A program made the translations under genes and the position numbers. DNA of 56,802 nt from the NCBI GenBank assembly GCA_039812125.1, contig JBDHZV010000005.1:1-56802 (forward strand), in the 5' to 3' direction. Positions 7,464 to 17,595 of this stretch are shown here, piece after piece. The DNA comes from Prado023 sp039812125 (GTDB lineage Bacteria > Actinomycetota > Actinomycetes > S36-B12 > CAIYMF01). The notes under the pieces were generated by a model. It was not told where the DNA came from. It ran no database searches and saw only the letters and a program-made list of their open reading frames with translations. Position 1 is the stretch's first letter. Every line of letters starts with the position of its first letter.

Positions 7464-9911
7464 ATGGCCCGTCGCACGCCCCCACCGCCCGGGGAACCCG
7501 TCGCCGACCAGATCGTCGACATCGACATCACGACCGAGATGCAGGGCTCGTTCCTGGAGTACGCCTACTCGGTCATCTACTCGCGGGCGCTGCCCGACGC
7601 CCGAGACGGGCTCAAGCCCGTCCAGCGACGCATCCTGTACACGATGCACGACATGGGGCTGCGCCCCGATCGCGGCCACGTCAAGAGCGCCCGGGTCGTC
7701 GGCGAGGTCATGGGCAAGCTGCACCCCCACGGTGACGCGGCCATCTACGACGCCCTGGTGCGCATGGCCCAGCCGTTCTCGCTGCGCCTGCCGGTGGTGG
7801 ACGGGCACGGCAACTTCGGCTCCCCGGACGACGGCCCAGCCGCCTACCGGTACACCGAGTGCCGCCTGGCCCCCGGCGCGGTCCCGCTGGTCGCCGGGCT
7901 GGACGAGGAGGTCGTGGACTTCCAGCCCAACTACGACGGCCGCGAGCTCGAGCCCTCGGTGCTGCCGGCGGCCTACCCGAACCTGCTGGTCAACGGCGCC
8001 TCGGGGATCGCGGTGGGCATGGCGACCAACATGGCTCCGCACAACCTCGGGGAGGTCGTCGCCGCAGCCCGCCACCTGCTGGCGCACCCGGAGGCCACCG
8101 TCGAGGACCTGATGCGGTTCGTCCCGGGCCCCGACCTGCCCACGGGCGGTCGGATCGTCGGGCTCGAGGGGATCCGGGATGCCTACGCGACCGGCCGGGG
8201 GACGTTCCGGATGCGGGCCAGCGCCCGCGTCGAGCAGGTCACGCCGCGCCGCGCCGGGATCCTGGTCACCGAGCTGCCGTGGAACGTGGGCCCGGAGAAG
8301 GTGGTCGAGCGGATCCGCGAGCTGCACAACGCCAAGCGGATCTCCGGCATCGCCGGGGTCGCCGACCTCACGGACGGCCAGAAGGGGCTGCAGCTGCTGA
8401 TCGAGGTCAAGAGCGGGTTCGTGCCCGAGGCCGTGCTCGACCAGCTGTACCGGCTGACCCCGATGGAGGAGTCGTTCGGCATCAACAACGTCACGCTGGT
8501 CGACGGCCAGCCGCGCACCCTCGGGCTCAAGGACCTGCTCCAGGTCTACCTCGACCACCGGCTCGAGGTCGTCCGCCGGCGCAGCGCCTACCGTCGCGGC
8601 CGGGCCGCCGACCGGCTGCACCTGGTCGAGGGCCTCCTGGTCGCGATCCTGGACATCGACGAGGTCATCTCGGTGATCCGCACCAGCGACGACGCCGCCG
8701 CGGCACGGACCCGGCTGATGAGCGTGTTCGACCTGACCGAGGTGCAGGCCACGTACATCCTCGACATGCCGCTGCGCCGGCTGACCCGGTTCAGCCGCAT
8801 CGAGCTGGAGTCCGAGCGCGACGAGCTGGTCGCCACGATCGCGGCCCTCGACGTGCTGCTCACCGACCCCGCGGCGCTGCGTGACCTGGTCAGCTCGGAG
8901 CTGGCCGAGGTGTCGGCGTCCCTGGCCACCCCGCGGCGCACGGTGCTGCTGGAGGGGTCGGCAACGACGCCGCGCAACGCCCCGCAGACCCCCCTCGAGC
9001 TCGCGGACGATCCGTGCGAGGTGCTGTTGAGCAGCACCGGCCTGATGGCGCGCCGGGCCCCGACCGCCTCCGCGCCGCCCGAGGGGGCCCCAGGGCCGCG
9101 CGGCAGCCACGACGTCGTCGTGGCGCGGGCCGCTGCGACGGTGCGCGGCAACGTGGGGCTGGTCACCAGCACCGGCCGGGTGCTGCGCGCCCACGTGATC
9201 GACCTGCCTTCGCTGCCCGGGACGGCGGGCTCACCCAGCCTGGCCGGGGGGGTTCCGCTGGGGGCGTTCGTCACTCTGGACAAGGGCGAGTCGGTGGTGG
9301 GCCTGGCCAGCCTGCTGCCCGAGGCGCCCACCCTGGCCCTGGCCACTGCCAACGGCACGATCAAGCGGGTGGCCGCCGAGCCCGCGCCGTCCAAGGACGC
9401 CTGGGAGGTCATCCGGCTGGCCGAGGGCGACACCGTGGTCGCGGCCCTGCCGGTCAGCGAGGACGACGAGCTGGTGCTGGTCGCCGACGACGCCCAGCTG
9501 CTGCGGTTCGCAGCCTCCTCGGTGCGCCCGCAGGGGCGCGCCGCCGGCGGCATGGCCGGCATCCGGCTGAGCCCCGGCGCCCGCGTGGTGGCGTTCGGGG
9601 TGTGGCAGCCGGGCCGATCCGGCGTGCTGGTCACCGTGGCCACCGACTCGGCCGCGCTGCTGGACACCGGATCGATCAAGGTGACGCATGCCGAGGTGTT
9701 CCCCGCCAAGGGCCGGGCGACCGGAGGGGTCCGGGCCCACCGGTTCCTCAAGGGCGAGGACATCCTGGGCCACGCCTGGGTGACGTCGTGGCCCGCCATC
9801 GGCGCCACTGCCAGTGGGGAGCCGGTCGACCTGCCCGAGCCCGACGACCGCCGGGACGGGTCCGGGTCCCCCACGACGAGCCTGTTGGCCGCAGTGGCGG
9901 GACGGGTGTGA
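7464..9911 (+). CDS. parC: Type IIA topoisomerase subunit A (topoisomerase IV / gyrase A-like)
   Basis: DNA cleavage-rejoining subunit of a type IIA topoisomerase. The 815-residue protein has the winged-helix catalytic core with active-site Tyr130 in Y-R-Y-T-E, the H-P-H-G-D segment at 88-91, and C-terminal beta-propeller repeats from about residue 530. No GyrA box (QRRGGKG) is seen, which argues for the decatenating, topoisomerase IV-like second enzyme rather than gyrase. At the quinolone-resistance positions, Ala92 stands where E. coli GyrA has Ser83, and Asp96 is conserved. The ATG at 7464 has GAGGAG upstream. No subunit B gene is next to it, so the partner must be elsewhere. The stop is shared with the next gene (GTGA). 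Confidence 0.88.
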   Translation: MARRTPPPPGEPVADQIVDIDITTEMQGSFLEYAYSVIYSRALPDARDGLKPVQRRILYTMHDMGLRPDRGHVKSARVVGEVMGKLHPHGDAAIYDALVRMAQPFSLRLPVVDGHGNFGSPDDGPAAYRYTECRLAPGAVPLVAGLDEEVVDFQPNYDGRELEPSVLPAAYPNLLVNGASGIAVGMATNMAPHNLGEVVAAARHLLAHPEATVEDLMRFVPGPDLPTGGRIVGLEGIRDAYATGRGTFRMRASARVEQVTPRRAGILVTELPWNVGPEKVVERIRELHNAKRISGIAGVADLTDGQKGLQLLIEVKSGFVPEAVLDQLYRLTPMEESFGINNVTLVDGQPRTLGLKDLLQVYLDHRLEVVRRRSAYRRGRAADRLHLVEGLLVAILDIDEVISVIRTSDDAAAARTRLMSVFDLTEVQATYILDMPLRRLTRFSRIELESERDELVATIAALDVLLTDPAALRDLVSSELAEVSASLATPRRTVLLEGSATTPRNAPQTPLELADDPCEVLLSSTGLMARRAPTASAPPEGAPGPRGSHDVVVARAAATVRGNVGLVTSTGRVLRAHVIDLPSLPGTAGSPSLAGGVPLGAFVTLDKGESVVGLASLLPEAPTLALATANGTIKRVAAEPAPSKDAWEVIRLAEGDTVVAALPVSEDDELVLVADDAQLLRFAASSVRPQGRAAGGMAGIRLSPGARVVAFGVWQPGRSGVLVTVATDSAALLDTGSIKVTHAEVFPAKGRATGGVRAHRFLKGEDILGHAWVTSWPAIGATASGEPVDLPEPDDRRDGSGSPTTSLLAAVAGRV

Positions 9912-10765
9912 CGCACTGCAGCGAGCTGTCCCGGGCTGGCGGGGAGGCCATGCCCGGGACAGCCCCGCTGGCCACCATCTGGGTCGTCGTCGAGCACCCC
10001 ACCGGATGGGCTGACGCGCCGCTGGCCCGGGCCGGGTCCGGCGTGCGGGTCCTGATGGCACGGGCCGGTCGGGACCGCAGCCCGCAGCCCGGGCGGGCAG
10101 CCCGGGTGTGGGTGGCCCACCTGGACCCCGAGCCGACCCTGCGGGTGGGCACGGTCGCCGACCCCGCCGAGGTCGCGGGCTGGGACCTGGCCGGCATGGC
10201 GGCAGGCGCCCTGCGCGGGTGGGGCCATCCCGACCCCGACCCGTTGCTGCTGGTCTGCGCCAACGGCCGGCGGGACCGCTGCTGCGGCCTCCACGGGGGT
10301 CGGCTTGCCCAGCACCTGCAGGCTGGGCAGGGAGGCGACCGCGTGCTGACCAGCACCCACCTCGGAGGCCACCGGTTCGCCCCGACCGCCCTGGTGCTGC
10401 CCACCGGAGCCCTGCACGGGCGGCTGTCGGCCGATGCCGCGGCCGACCTGATCCCCCTGGCCCGATCCGGGTCGACCGCTGCGGCGAGCCTGCGCGGCTT
10501 CAGCACCCACACGGCGGTGCAGCAGGTGGCCGAGGCCCATGCCCGCCGGGTCAGCGGGCACACCGGCGGCCTGCCGCTGGAGGTCCGCACCCTGTCCGAG
10601 GACGGTCCCGAGGCCCGGGTCCGGGTGTGGCTGCCGGGTGGGCTGGGAGCCCTCGACGTGCGGGTGCTGGCCGAGCCGGCGCGCGCGGTGCTGTCGTGCG
10701 GGCGCCCGGCGGAGGCCACCACCCGGTGGCACGTCGTCGGGCACGCCGCCGCCCCGCGCGCCTGA
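9908..10765 (+). CDS. Sucrase/ferredoxin-like [2Fe-2S] protein
   Basis: A 285-residue member of the sucrase/ferredoxin-like family, a thioredoxin-fold [2Fe-2S] group whose physiological role is poorly known. Visible hallmarks are the N-terminal C-S-E-L-S-R-A-G-G-E start, the C-A-N-G-R-R-D-R-C-C cysteines (117, 125, 126), and the T-H-L-G-G-H-R-F-A-P-T signature (about 150-160) whose histidines are candidate ligands. The GTG at 9908 recovers the conserved N-terminus and overlaps the topoisomerase stop as GTGA. An internal ATG at 9950 would cut off the C-S-E-L motif. The pair is therefore likely made from one mRNA, but no functional link to the topoisomerase is known to me. Confidence 0.85.
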   Translation: MTHCSELSRAGGEAMPGTAPLATIWVVVEHPTGWADAPLARAGSGVRVLMARAGRDRSPQPGRAARVWVAHLDPEPTLRVGTVADPAEVAGWDLAGMAAGALRGWGHPDPDPLLLVCANGRRDRCCGLHGGRLAQHLQAGQGGDRVLTSTHLGGHRFAPTALVLPTGALHGRLSADAAADLIPLARSGSTAAASLRGFSTHTAVQQVAEAHARRVSGHTGGLPLEVRTLSEDGPEARVRVWLPGGLGALDVRVLAEPARAVLSCGRPAEATTRWHVVGHAAAPRA

Positions 10766-10792
10766 GGGGGCCCAGGTCCGCCAGGGAGCACA

Positions 10793-11584
10793 ATGGCCCC
10801 CATGGATCTTGGCGTCGCTGGCCGCACGTACCTGCTGACCGGAGCCTCGCGGGGCCTCGGTCTGGCCACCGCGCACGCCCTCGTGGCAGAAGGGGCCAGT
10901 GTCGTCCTGGCCAGCCGCGATCGCTCCGCGCTGGAGTCCGCCGTGGCCTCGCTGCCGCCCGGCCGGGCCGTCGCCCTGCCGGCCGACCTCGCCGACGACT
11001 CCGCCGCCGAGCGGCTCGTCGCGGGGACGGTGGCCCGGTTCGGCCGGCTGGACGGGTGCCTGGTCAGTGTCGGGGGCCCCGCACCCGGCACGCCGCTGAC
11101 CACCTCGGACGAGGCGTGGCGCGCCGCGTTCGAGTCGGTCCTGCTGGGAGCCGTGCGGGTCATCCGCGCCGTGGCCTCGGCCGCCACGGTCGAGCCCGAC
11201 GAGCTGCGGGGCACCGGTCCGGCCATCCTGGTGGTGCTGTCCACCTCGGCGAAGTCGCCGATCCCGGGCCTGACGGCCTCCAACGGCCTGCGCCCCGGCC
11301 TGGCCATGCTGGTCAAGGACTTCGCCGACGAGCTCGGCCCGCGCGGGATCCGGGTCAACGGGATCGCCCCAGGACGCGTGGCCACGGATCGGACCCTCGA
11401 CCTGGACGCCCGCATGGGCAACTCCGAGGCGGTGCGCAGGCGCAACGAGGCCGCCATCCCGCTCGGCCGCTACGGGCTGCCCGAGGAGTTCGGGCACGCG
11501 GCGGCGTTCCTGCTCTCGCCGGTCGCGTCGTTCATCACCGGCAGCATCATCCCGTTCGACGGCGGGTCGCTGCGCGCGCTCTGA
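10793..11584 (+). CDS. Atypical short-chain dehydrogenase/reductase lacking the catalytic YxxxK
   Basis: An SDR-fold protein of 263 residues. The nucleotide-binding T-G-A-S-R-G-L-G motif is at 16-23. The usual N-N-A-G segment reads S-V-G-G-P, and the Ser of the active site is at about 150-152. Where Tyr and Lys should follow, the sequence is T-A-S-N-G-L-R-P-G, so both are missing, while downstream R-V-N-G-I-A-P-G-R is normal. It thus belongs to the divergent SDR group that keeps the fold but not the standard catalytic tetrad. Its activity cannot be inferred. A second in-frame ATG at 10802 is possible; AGGGAG at 10783 favours the first. It lies 27 bp after the sucrase/ferredoxin-like gene. Confidence 0.85.
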   Translation: MAPMDLGVAGRTYLLTGASRGLGLATAHALVAEGASVVLASRDRSALESAVASLPPGRAVALPADLADDSAAERLVAGTVARFGRLDGCLVSVGGPAPGTPLTTSDEAWRAAFESVLLGAVRVIRAVASAATVEPDELRGTGPAILVVLSTSAKSPIPGLTASNGLRPGLAMLVKDFADELGPRGIRVNGIAPGRVATDRTLDLDARMGNSEAVRRRNEAAIPLGRYGLPEEFGHAAAFLLSPVASFITGSIIPFDGGSLRAL

Positions 11585-11625
11585 GCGCCGCGGGCAGGAC
11601 GGCCGCGACCCTGGGGTGGGCCGCC

Positions 11626-11643
11626 TGGGGGTTCACACCCCCA
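11626..11643. terminator. Short hairpin between convergent SDR and ABC exporter genes
   Basis: TGGGGGT and ACCCCCA form a 7-bp stem with a 4-nt loop that contains part of the exporter stop codon. It is the only clear hairpin in the 48-bp convergent gap. It has no T-tract, so termination is uncertain. Confidence 0.35.
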
Positions 11644-13552
11644 CGGCGCCGGCGTCCACGAGGTCGTCCGGTGCCGGCTCGAGGCCGAACTGCGTGCGGC
11701 TGAGGTCGGCGTACAGCCCGCCGGCCGCCAGCAGCTCGTCGTGGGTGCCCTGCTGGGCGATGCGCCCGCCGTGGATGACCAGGATCCGGTCGGCCGCCCG
11801 GATGGTGGACAGCCGGTGAGCCACCACCAGGGAGGTCCGGCCCACCAGCGCGGTGGCCAGGGCCGCCTGCACCGCGGCCTCGCTCTCGGAGTCCAGGTGG
11901 GCCGTGGCCTCGTCGAGGATCACCACCGCCGGGGCCTTGAGCAGCAACCGGGCGATCGCCAGCCGCTGCTTCTCCCCGCCGGACAACCGGTGCCCGCGCT
12001 CCCCCACGACCGTGTCCAGCCCGTCGGGCAGCGACGCCAGGAGATCGCCGATCTGGGCGTCCCGACAGGCGGCCAGCAGCTCGTCGTCGGTGGCGTCGGG
12101 ACGGGCGTAGAGCAGGTTGCCGCGGATCGTGTCGTGGAACATGTGCGCGTCCTGGGTGACCACGCCGATCGCACCGGACAGGCTGGCCGACGTGGCCTCC
12201 CGGACGTCGACGTCCCCGACCAGGACCTGCCCGGAGGTTGCGTCGTACAACCGGCTGACCAGCGCGGTGATCGTCGACTTCCCCGCACCTGACGGGCCCA
12301 CCAGGGCGAACATCTGACCGGGCTCGATGCGCAGCGAGATCCCGGCGAGCACCTCGCCGCCGCGGCCCCGGCTGTCCGGACGGGCCACCGACTCCAGCGA
12401 GGCCAGCGAGATCTCGTCGGCGCCCGGGTACGTGAAGTGGACGTCGCGGAACTCCACGGACGTGGGCCCCGGGGGCACCGGGCGGGCACCGGGCGACTCC
12501 GCGACCAGTGGCGGCAGGTCCAGGACCTCGAAGACCCGCTCGAAGGACACCAGTGCTGTCATCACGTCGACCCGGACGTTGCTCAGCGCGGTCAGCGGCC
12601 CGTAGAGGCGCGCCAGCAGGGCGGTGATCGCCAGCAGCGTGCCGATCGTCAGCGTCCCGTCGATGACCAGGTTGCCGCCCACCCCGTAGGCGATGGCCGT
12701 CGCCACGGAGGCCACCAGGGTCAGCGCGGTGAAGAAGTACCGGTTCGACATCGCGATCTGGACCCCGATGTCGGCGACCCGTCGGGCTTTGACCGAGAAC
12801 CCCCGGGACTCCTCGTCGGGCCGGCCGAACAGCTTGACCAGCAGCGCACCGGACACGTTGAACCGCTCGGTCATCGTGGTGCTCATGTCGGCGTTGAGCT
12901 GCATCTGCTCACGGGTCTGGGCCTGCAGCCGCCGGCCCATCCAGCGCGCGGGCAGCAGGAAGACCGGCAGCAGCACCAGGGACAGCACCGTGATCGGCCA
13001 GGACAGCGCCAGCATCGCGGCGAGCACCACCGCGAGGCTGATCACGTTGCCCACCACCCCGCCCAGCGTGGAGGTGAACGCCTGCTGGGCGCCGATCACG
13101 TCGGTGTTCAGCCGGGAGATCAGGGCCCCGGTCTGGGTCCGGGTGAAGAACGCGATCGGCTGGCGCTGCACGTGGCCGAACACCTCGGTGCGCAGGTCGA
13201 AGATGAGGCCCTCCCCGATCCTGGCGGAGTACCAGCGCCCGACCAGGCCGATGGCGGCGTCGGCAAGGGCCAGCAGCAGCACCAGCACCGCGGTCTGGGT
13301 CACCACCGTGGAGTTGCCGGCCGAGATGCCGTCATCGACGATCCGCCGGAACAGCAGCGGCTGGGCCACCACGAGGACCGAACCGAGCACCATGGTGGCC
13401 AGGAACCACCCGATCAGCCGCCGGTACGGGCGGGCGAAGCCCAGGATCCGGCGCACCGTCCCGGCACTGATCCGCCGTCGCGCCACCGCAGGGTCCCTCG
13501 TGAACGACCGGTAGGCCTGCCACGGTCCCCCACCGCCCATCGACATCGACAT
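11633..13552 (-). CDS. ABC exporter, fused permease and ATPase
   Basis: A 639-residue half-transporter of the multidrug/lipid exporter type that should act as a dimer in the membrane. About six membrane helices occupy residues 45-330. The nucleotide-binding domain follows with Walker A G-P-S-G-A-G-K-S-T (about 430), signature L-S-G-G-E-K-Q-R, Walker B V-V-I-L-D-E-A-T-A and the H-loop V-A-H-R-L-S. A roughly 25-residue insertion with charged residues sits before Walker A. The ATG at 13552 follows GAGAGGA. No partner half-transporter is adjacent, which suggests a homodimer. The substrate is unknown. Confidence 0.92.
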   Translation of the reverse strand: MSMSMGGGGPWQAYRSFTRDPAVARRRISAGTVRRILGFARPYRRLIGWFLATMVLGSVLVVAQPLLFRRIVDDGISAGNSTVVTQTAVLVLLLALADAAIGLVGRWYSARIGEGLIFDLRTEVFGHVQRQPIAFFTRTQTGALISRLNTDVIGAQQAFTSTLGGVVGNVISLAVVLAAMLALSWPITVLSLVLLPVFLLPARWMGRRLQAQTREQMQLNADMSTTMTERFNVSGALLVKLFGRPDEESRGFSVKARRVADIGVQIAMSNRYFFTALTLVASVATAIAYGVGGNLVIDGTLTIGTLLAITALLARLYGPLTALSNVRVDVMTALVSFERVFEVLDLPPLVAESPGARPVPPGPTSVEFRDVHFTYPGADEISLASLESVARPDSRGRGGEVLAGISLRIEPGQMFALVGPSGAGKSTITALVSRLYDATSGQVLVGDVDVREATSASLSGAIGVVTQDAHMFHDTIRGNLLYARPDATDDELLAACRDAQIGDLLASLPDGLDTVVGERGHRLSGGEKQRLAIARLLLKAPAVVILDEATAHLDSESEAAVQAALATALVGRTSLVVAHRLSTIRAADRILVIHGGRIAQQGTHDELLAAGGLYADLSRTQFGLEPAPDDLVDAGAVGV

Positions 13553-13643
13553 GCCGTCATCCTCTCGACGCTGGGAGCAACGCGCGACCGGCCACTGCCT
13601 GTTCCCGGACGCCCACCCCCGCCGGCAGGCCGCGGGGCGACCG

Positions 13644-14432
13644 TCACGGCACCCGGGCGGCCAGCTGGCGGATGCGCTCACCCTGCGCCGCCCGCTCGGC
13701 GGCCAGACGGGCCTCATGGGCCGCGGTGTGACCTCGCTCGTGCAGGGCGTCCCGCAGCAGCTGCTTGGTGGCGCTGATCGCCGACGCCGGGGCCTGGGCG
13801 CAGCTGCGCGCGACGGCCAGCGCCTCCGCATCGAGCCGCTCGCGCGGGACGCTTCGAAGCGCCAGCCCGATCCGCACGGCCTCCTCGGCGCCCACCCAGC
13901 GGCCGCTGACCACCAGCTCGAGGGCCCGGGAGTAGCCCACGGACTCGACCAGGGGCAGCGTCCCCCCCAGGTCCGGCACGAGCCCGAGCTGCGGCTCCCG
14001 CATGCTCAGCGCCACGTCGTCGGCGACCACCATCACGTCGCAGGCCAGCGCGAGCTGGAAGCCGGCCCCGACCGCGTGGCCGCCCACCGCGGCGACCGTG
14101 ACCACGGGGCACCGCCGCCACCAGCGGAAGGCGTCCTGGAACCGGGCGATCCGCGCGTCGAGCTCACCGGGAGCAAGCCCGGCCAGCGCGACCATGGATC
14201 CCTCCCCCGGGATCCCCTCGGGGGTCAGCATGCGCCGGTCGAGTCCGGCGGAGAACGAGGGGCCGGCGCCGGCCAGCACCACGGCACGAGTACCCGCGGG
14301 AAGGTCGGCGCCCAGCGCGGCGAGCGCCCGCCACAACGCAGGGTCCTGCGCGTTGCGGGTCCCGGGCCGGTTCAGCCGGACGGTCAGGATGCCGTCGTCG
14401 AGCGAGAGGTCGAGGCAGTCGTCGTCAGCCAT
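13644..14432 (-). CDS. Enoyl-CoA hydratase/isomerase family protein
   Basis: A 262-residue crotonase-fold protein acting on acyl-CoA thioesters. The oxyanion-hole segments are visible as S-F-S-A-G-L-D (about 58-64) and G-G-H-A-V-G-A-G-F (about 113-121). Of the two usual catalytic acids, the glutamate in M-R-E-P-Q-L-G-L-V-P-D is present, so hydratase or isomerase activity is plausible. The substrate is not defined by context. The ATG at 14432 is preceded by TTGACT with 6 nt spacing, which may be a weak promoter. It is 110 bp downstream of the small HTH gene on the same strand. Confidence 0.88.
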   Translation of the reverse strand: MADDDCLDLSLDDGILTVRLNRPGTRNAQDPALWRALAALGADLPAGTRAVVLAGAGPSFSAGLDRRMLTPEGIPGEGSMVALAGLAPGELDARIARFQDAFRWWRRCPVVTVAAVGGHAVGAGFQLALACDVMVVADDVALSMREPQLGLVPDLGGTLPLVESVGYSRALELVVSGRWVGAEEAVRIGLALRSVPRERLDAEALAVARSCAQAPASAISATKQLLRDALHERGHTAAHEARLAAERAAQGERIRQLAARVP

Positions 14433-14542
14433 GGGGCCAGTCAACCAGCGACCCCGCCCCATGCTCGCCGCGGCCTCGTGCGTCACGCCCGCCGTCAGCG
14501 CCGCTCGGCGCGGCGCGAACTCGGGCCGCCGGGCCTGGCGGT

Positions 14543-14767
14543 TCAGCCGACGGCGGCGACTCGCGCAGCCCGGTTGCGGGTGGCTCCGCCCCGGCCCCGC
14601 AGCGGCACCTCCGCCTCGCAGAGCAGCCGGTGCACGAAGCCGTAGGACTTCCCGCTGAGCTCGGCGAGCTCCCGGATGCTGGCGCCGGCGAGGTACTCCC
14701 GAGTCAGGTCCTCGGACAGCGTCTGGCGCTCCTCGCTGCTGATCCGCACGCCACCGACCCTGGTCAT
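14543..14767 (-). CDS. Small helix-turn-helix protein, conserved in actinobacteria
   Basis: A 74-residue basic protein. Nearly all of it is a single helix-turn-helix: E-D-L-T-R-E-Y-L, then S-I-R-E-L-A-E-L-S-G-K-S-Y-G-F-V-H-R-L-L, then a glycine/arginine-rich tail. This is the widespread actinobacterial 'helix-turn-helix domain-containing protein' of about 65-75 residues; its role is unknown to me. The ATG at 14767 follows an AAGGGGG ribosome site. A start 36 nt further upstream is possible but less likely. It lies between the ABC-F and enoyl-CoA hydratase genes. Confidence 0.8.
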   Translation of the reverse strand: MTRVGGVRISSEERQTLSEDLTREYLAGASIRELAELSGKSYGFVHRLLCEAEVPLRGRGGATRNRAARVAAVG

Positions 14768-14879
14768 CGCGATCCCCCTTCGCTGTGCCGGGGCGACGCT
14801 CACCCCTACTGGGGCCCACTATGTCGGCTTCATCGCAAGATCGCACGTCCCGTCGCGCCCCGACACGCGCTCACCCGGA

Positions 14880-16478
<1,599 letters not shown>

Positions 16479-16484
16479 CGGATG

Positions 16485-16490
16485 AGGGTA
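16485..16490 (-). promoter_or_regulatory. -10 box TACCCT, leaderless promoter of the ABC-F gene
   Basis: TACCCT on the minus strand is followed by 6 nt and then the GTG start at 16478. There is no ribosome-binding sequence between them. Confidence 0.55.
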
Positions 16491-16562
16491 CCCGGCCTTC
16501 CGGCCGGCCCCCGCCGCCCGCTGCGCCAGGCTGCCCGCGGTGCGATGGTGCGCCGGCCGTCC

Positions 16563-16568
16563 TACGCT
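16563..16568 (+). promoter_or_regulatory. -10 box TACGCT of the zinc peptidase gene
   Basis: TACGCT lies 30 nt upstream of the ATG at 16599, leaving a leader of about 24 nt with a GAGGGGG ribosome site. Confidence 0.45.
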
Positions 16569-16598
16569 GGCAGGACGTCCCGCACGAGGGGGTGCCCC

Positions 16599-17525
16599 AT
16601 GCGCTTCGATGACGACCGGGTCGACACCAGCGGAGTCGATGACCTGCGCGGCCGCGGGTCGGGGGCGGGCGGCGCGGGCATCCCCAGCGCCGCCACCGCG
16701 GGGCTGATCGCGATGCTGCTGCGCGGGCGCGGTGGCAAGGGGGCCCTGCTGGCGGTGCTCCTGCTCGGCGCGCTGACCCTGTTCGGGGGCGGCGGCGCCG
16801 CGCTGTTCGGGGGCGCGGACAGCCAGCAGGCGATAGCGCCGGAGGGGGCCAGCACCGACCTGGCCACGCGCTGCGCGCAGTCCGGGGCGATCGAGCAGTA
16901 CCCGGACTGCCTGCTGGTGAAGGCCTACAACGAGGCCGACGAGGTGTGGTCCGACGAGTTCGCCCGCCGCGGGATGGCGTACTCGGCGCCCCGCCTGGTG
17001 TTCTTCTCCGGAGCGGTCAGCACGGCGTGCGGCCGTGCGACCACGGCGGTGGGGCCCTTCTACTGCCCCGGGGACAACCGGATCTACTTCGACCTCGGCT
17101 TCGCCTCCCAGCTCCAGCAGCTGGGGGTGAAGGGTGACTACGCGACCGTGTACATCCTCGCGCACGAGTTCGGCCACCACCTGCAGAACATCACCGGCAT
17201 CGAGCGGCAGGTGCGCCAGGCCCAGCAGGACACCCCGTCCCGGGCATCGAAGTACTCGGTCGCCATGGAGCTGCAGGCCGACTGCTTCGCCGGCGTGTGG
17301 GGCCGGATGGCCAACGACCGGGGCAATGTCGCCATCACCAGGGCCGAGCTGGCAGACGCGCAGAACGCCGCCGCCGCGGTGGGCGACGACCGGATCCAGC
17401 AGTCCGCCGGCCGGTCGGTGGACCCCGAGACGTGGACCCACGGCTCGGCCCAGCAGCGCCAGCAGTGGTACATGGTCGGGTACAACTCCGGCGACCTGGA
17501 CCGCTGCACGACGTTCCAGCAGTAG
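16599..17525 (+). CDS. Neutral zinc metallopeptidase, YpfJ type
   Basis: A 308-residue membrane-anchored protein of the YpfJ/neutral zinc metallopeptidase family. After a Gly-rich cytoplasmic start there is one membrane helix (about 49-71), then an extracytoplasmic domain with the H-E-F-G-H-H zinc motif at 189-194 and the M-E-L-Q-A-D-C-F-A-G segment (about 223-232) carrying the third ligand. Paired cysteines (92/104 and 144/156) could form disulfides outside the cell. The physiological substrate is unknown. The ATG at 16599 is supported by GAGGGGG upstream. It converges on the FAD oxidoreductase gene across a strong hairpin. Confidence 0.9.
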   Translation: MRFDDDRVDTSGVDDLRGRGSGAGGAGIPSAATAGLIAMLLRGRGGKGALLAVLLLGALTLFGGGGAALFGGADSQQAIAPEGASTDLATRCAQSGAIEQYPDCLLVKAYNEADEVWSDEFARRGMAYSAPRLVFFSGAVSTACGRATTAVGPFYCPGDNRIYFDLGFASQLQQLGVKGDYATVYILAHEFGHHLQNITGIERQVRQAQQDTPSRASKYSVAMELQADCFAGVWGRMANDRGNVAITRAELADAQNAAAAVGDDRIQQSAGRSVDPETWTHGSAQQRQQWYMVGYNSGDLDRCTTFQQ

Positions 17526-17539
17526 CCGCGACCCCGGTC

Positions 17540-17595
17540 GGTCGCTGCCTGACGGGTCGACCGGCCGGGTCCAGCCGACCCGTCAGGCAGCGACC
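17540..17595. terminator. 20-bp perfect hairpin terminator between convergent genes
   Basis: Arms 17540-17559 and 17576-17595 are perfect inverted repeats of 20 bp around a 16-nt loop. The right arm includes the stop codon and the last codons of the FAD oxidoreductase gene. The position between two convergent genes suggests bidirectional termination; there is no T-tract, as is usual in actinobacteria. Confidence 0.8.

Noticed and set aside
7203..9194. A 663-codon frame on the minus strand
   Set aside because: Opposite to the topoisomerase gene, low-complexity translation, no motif.
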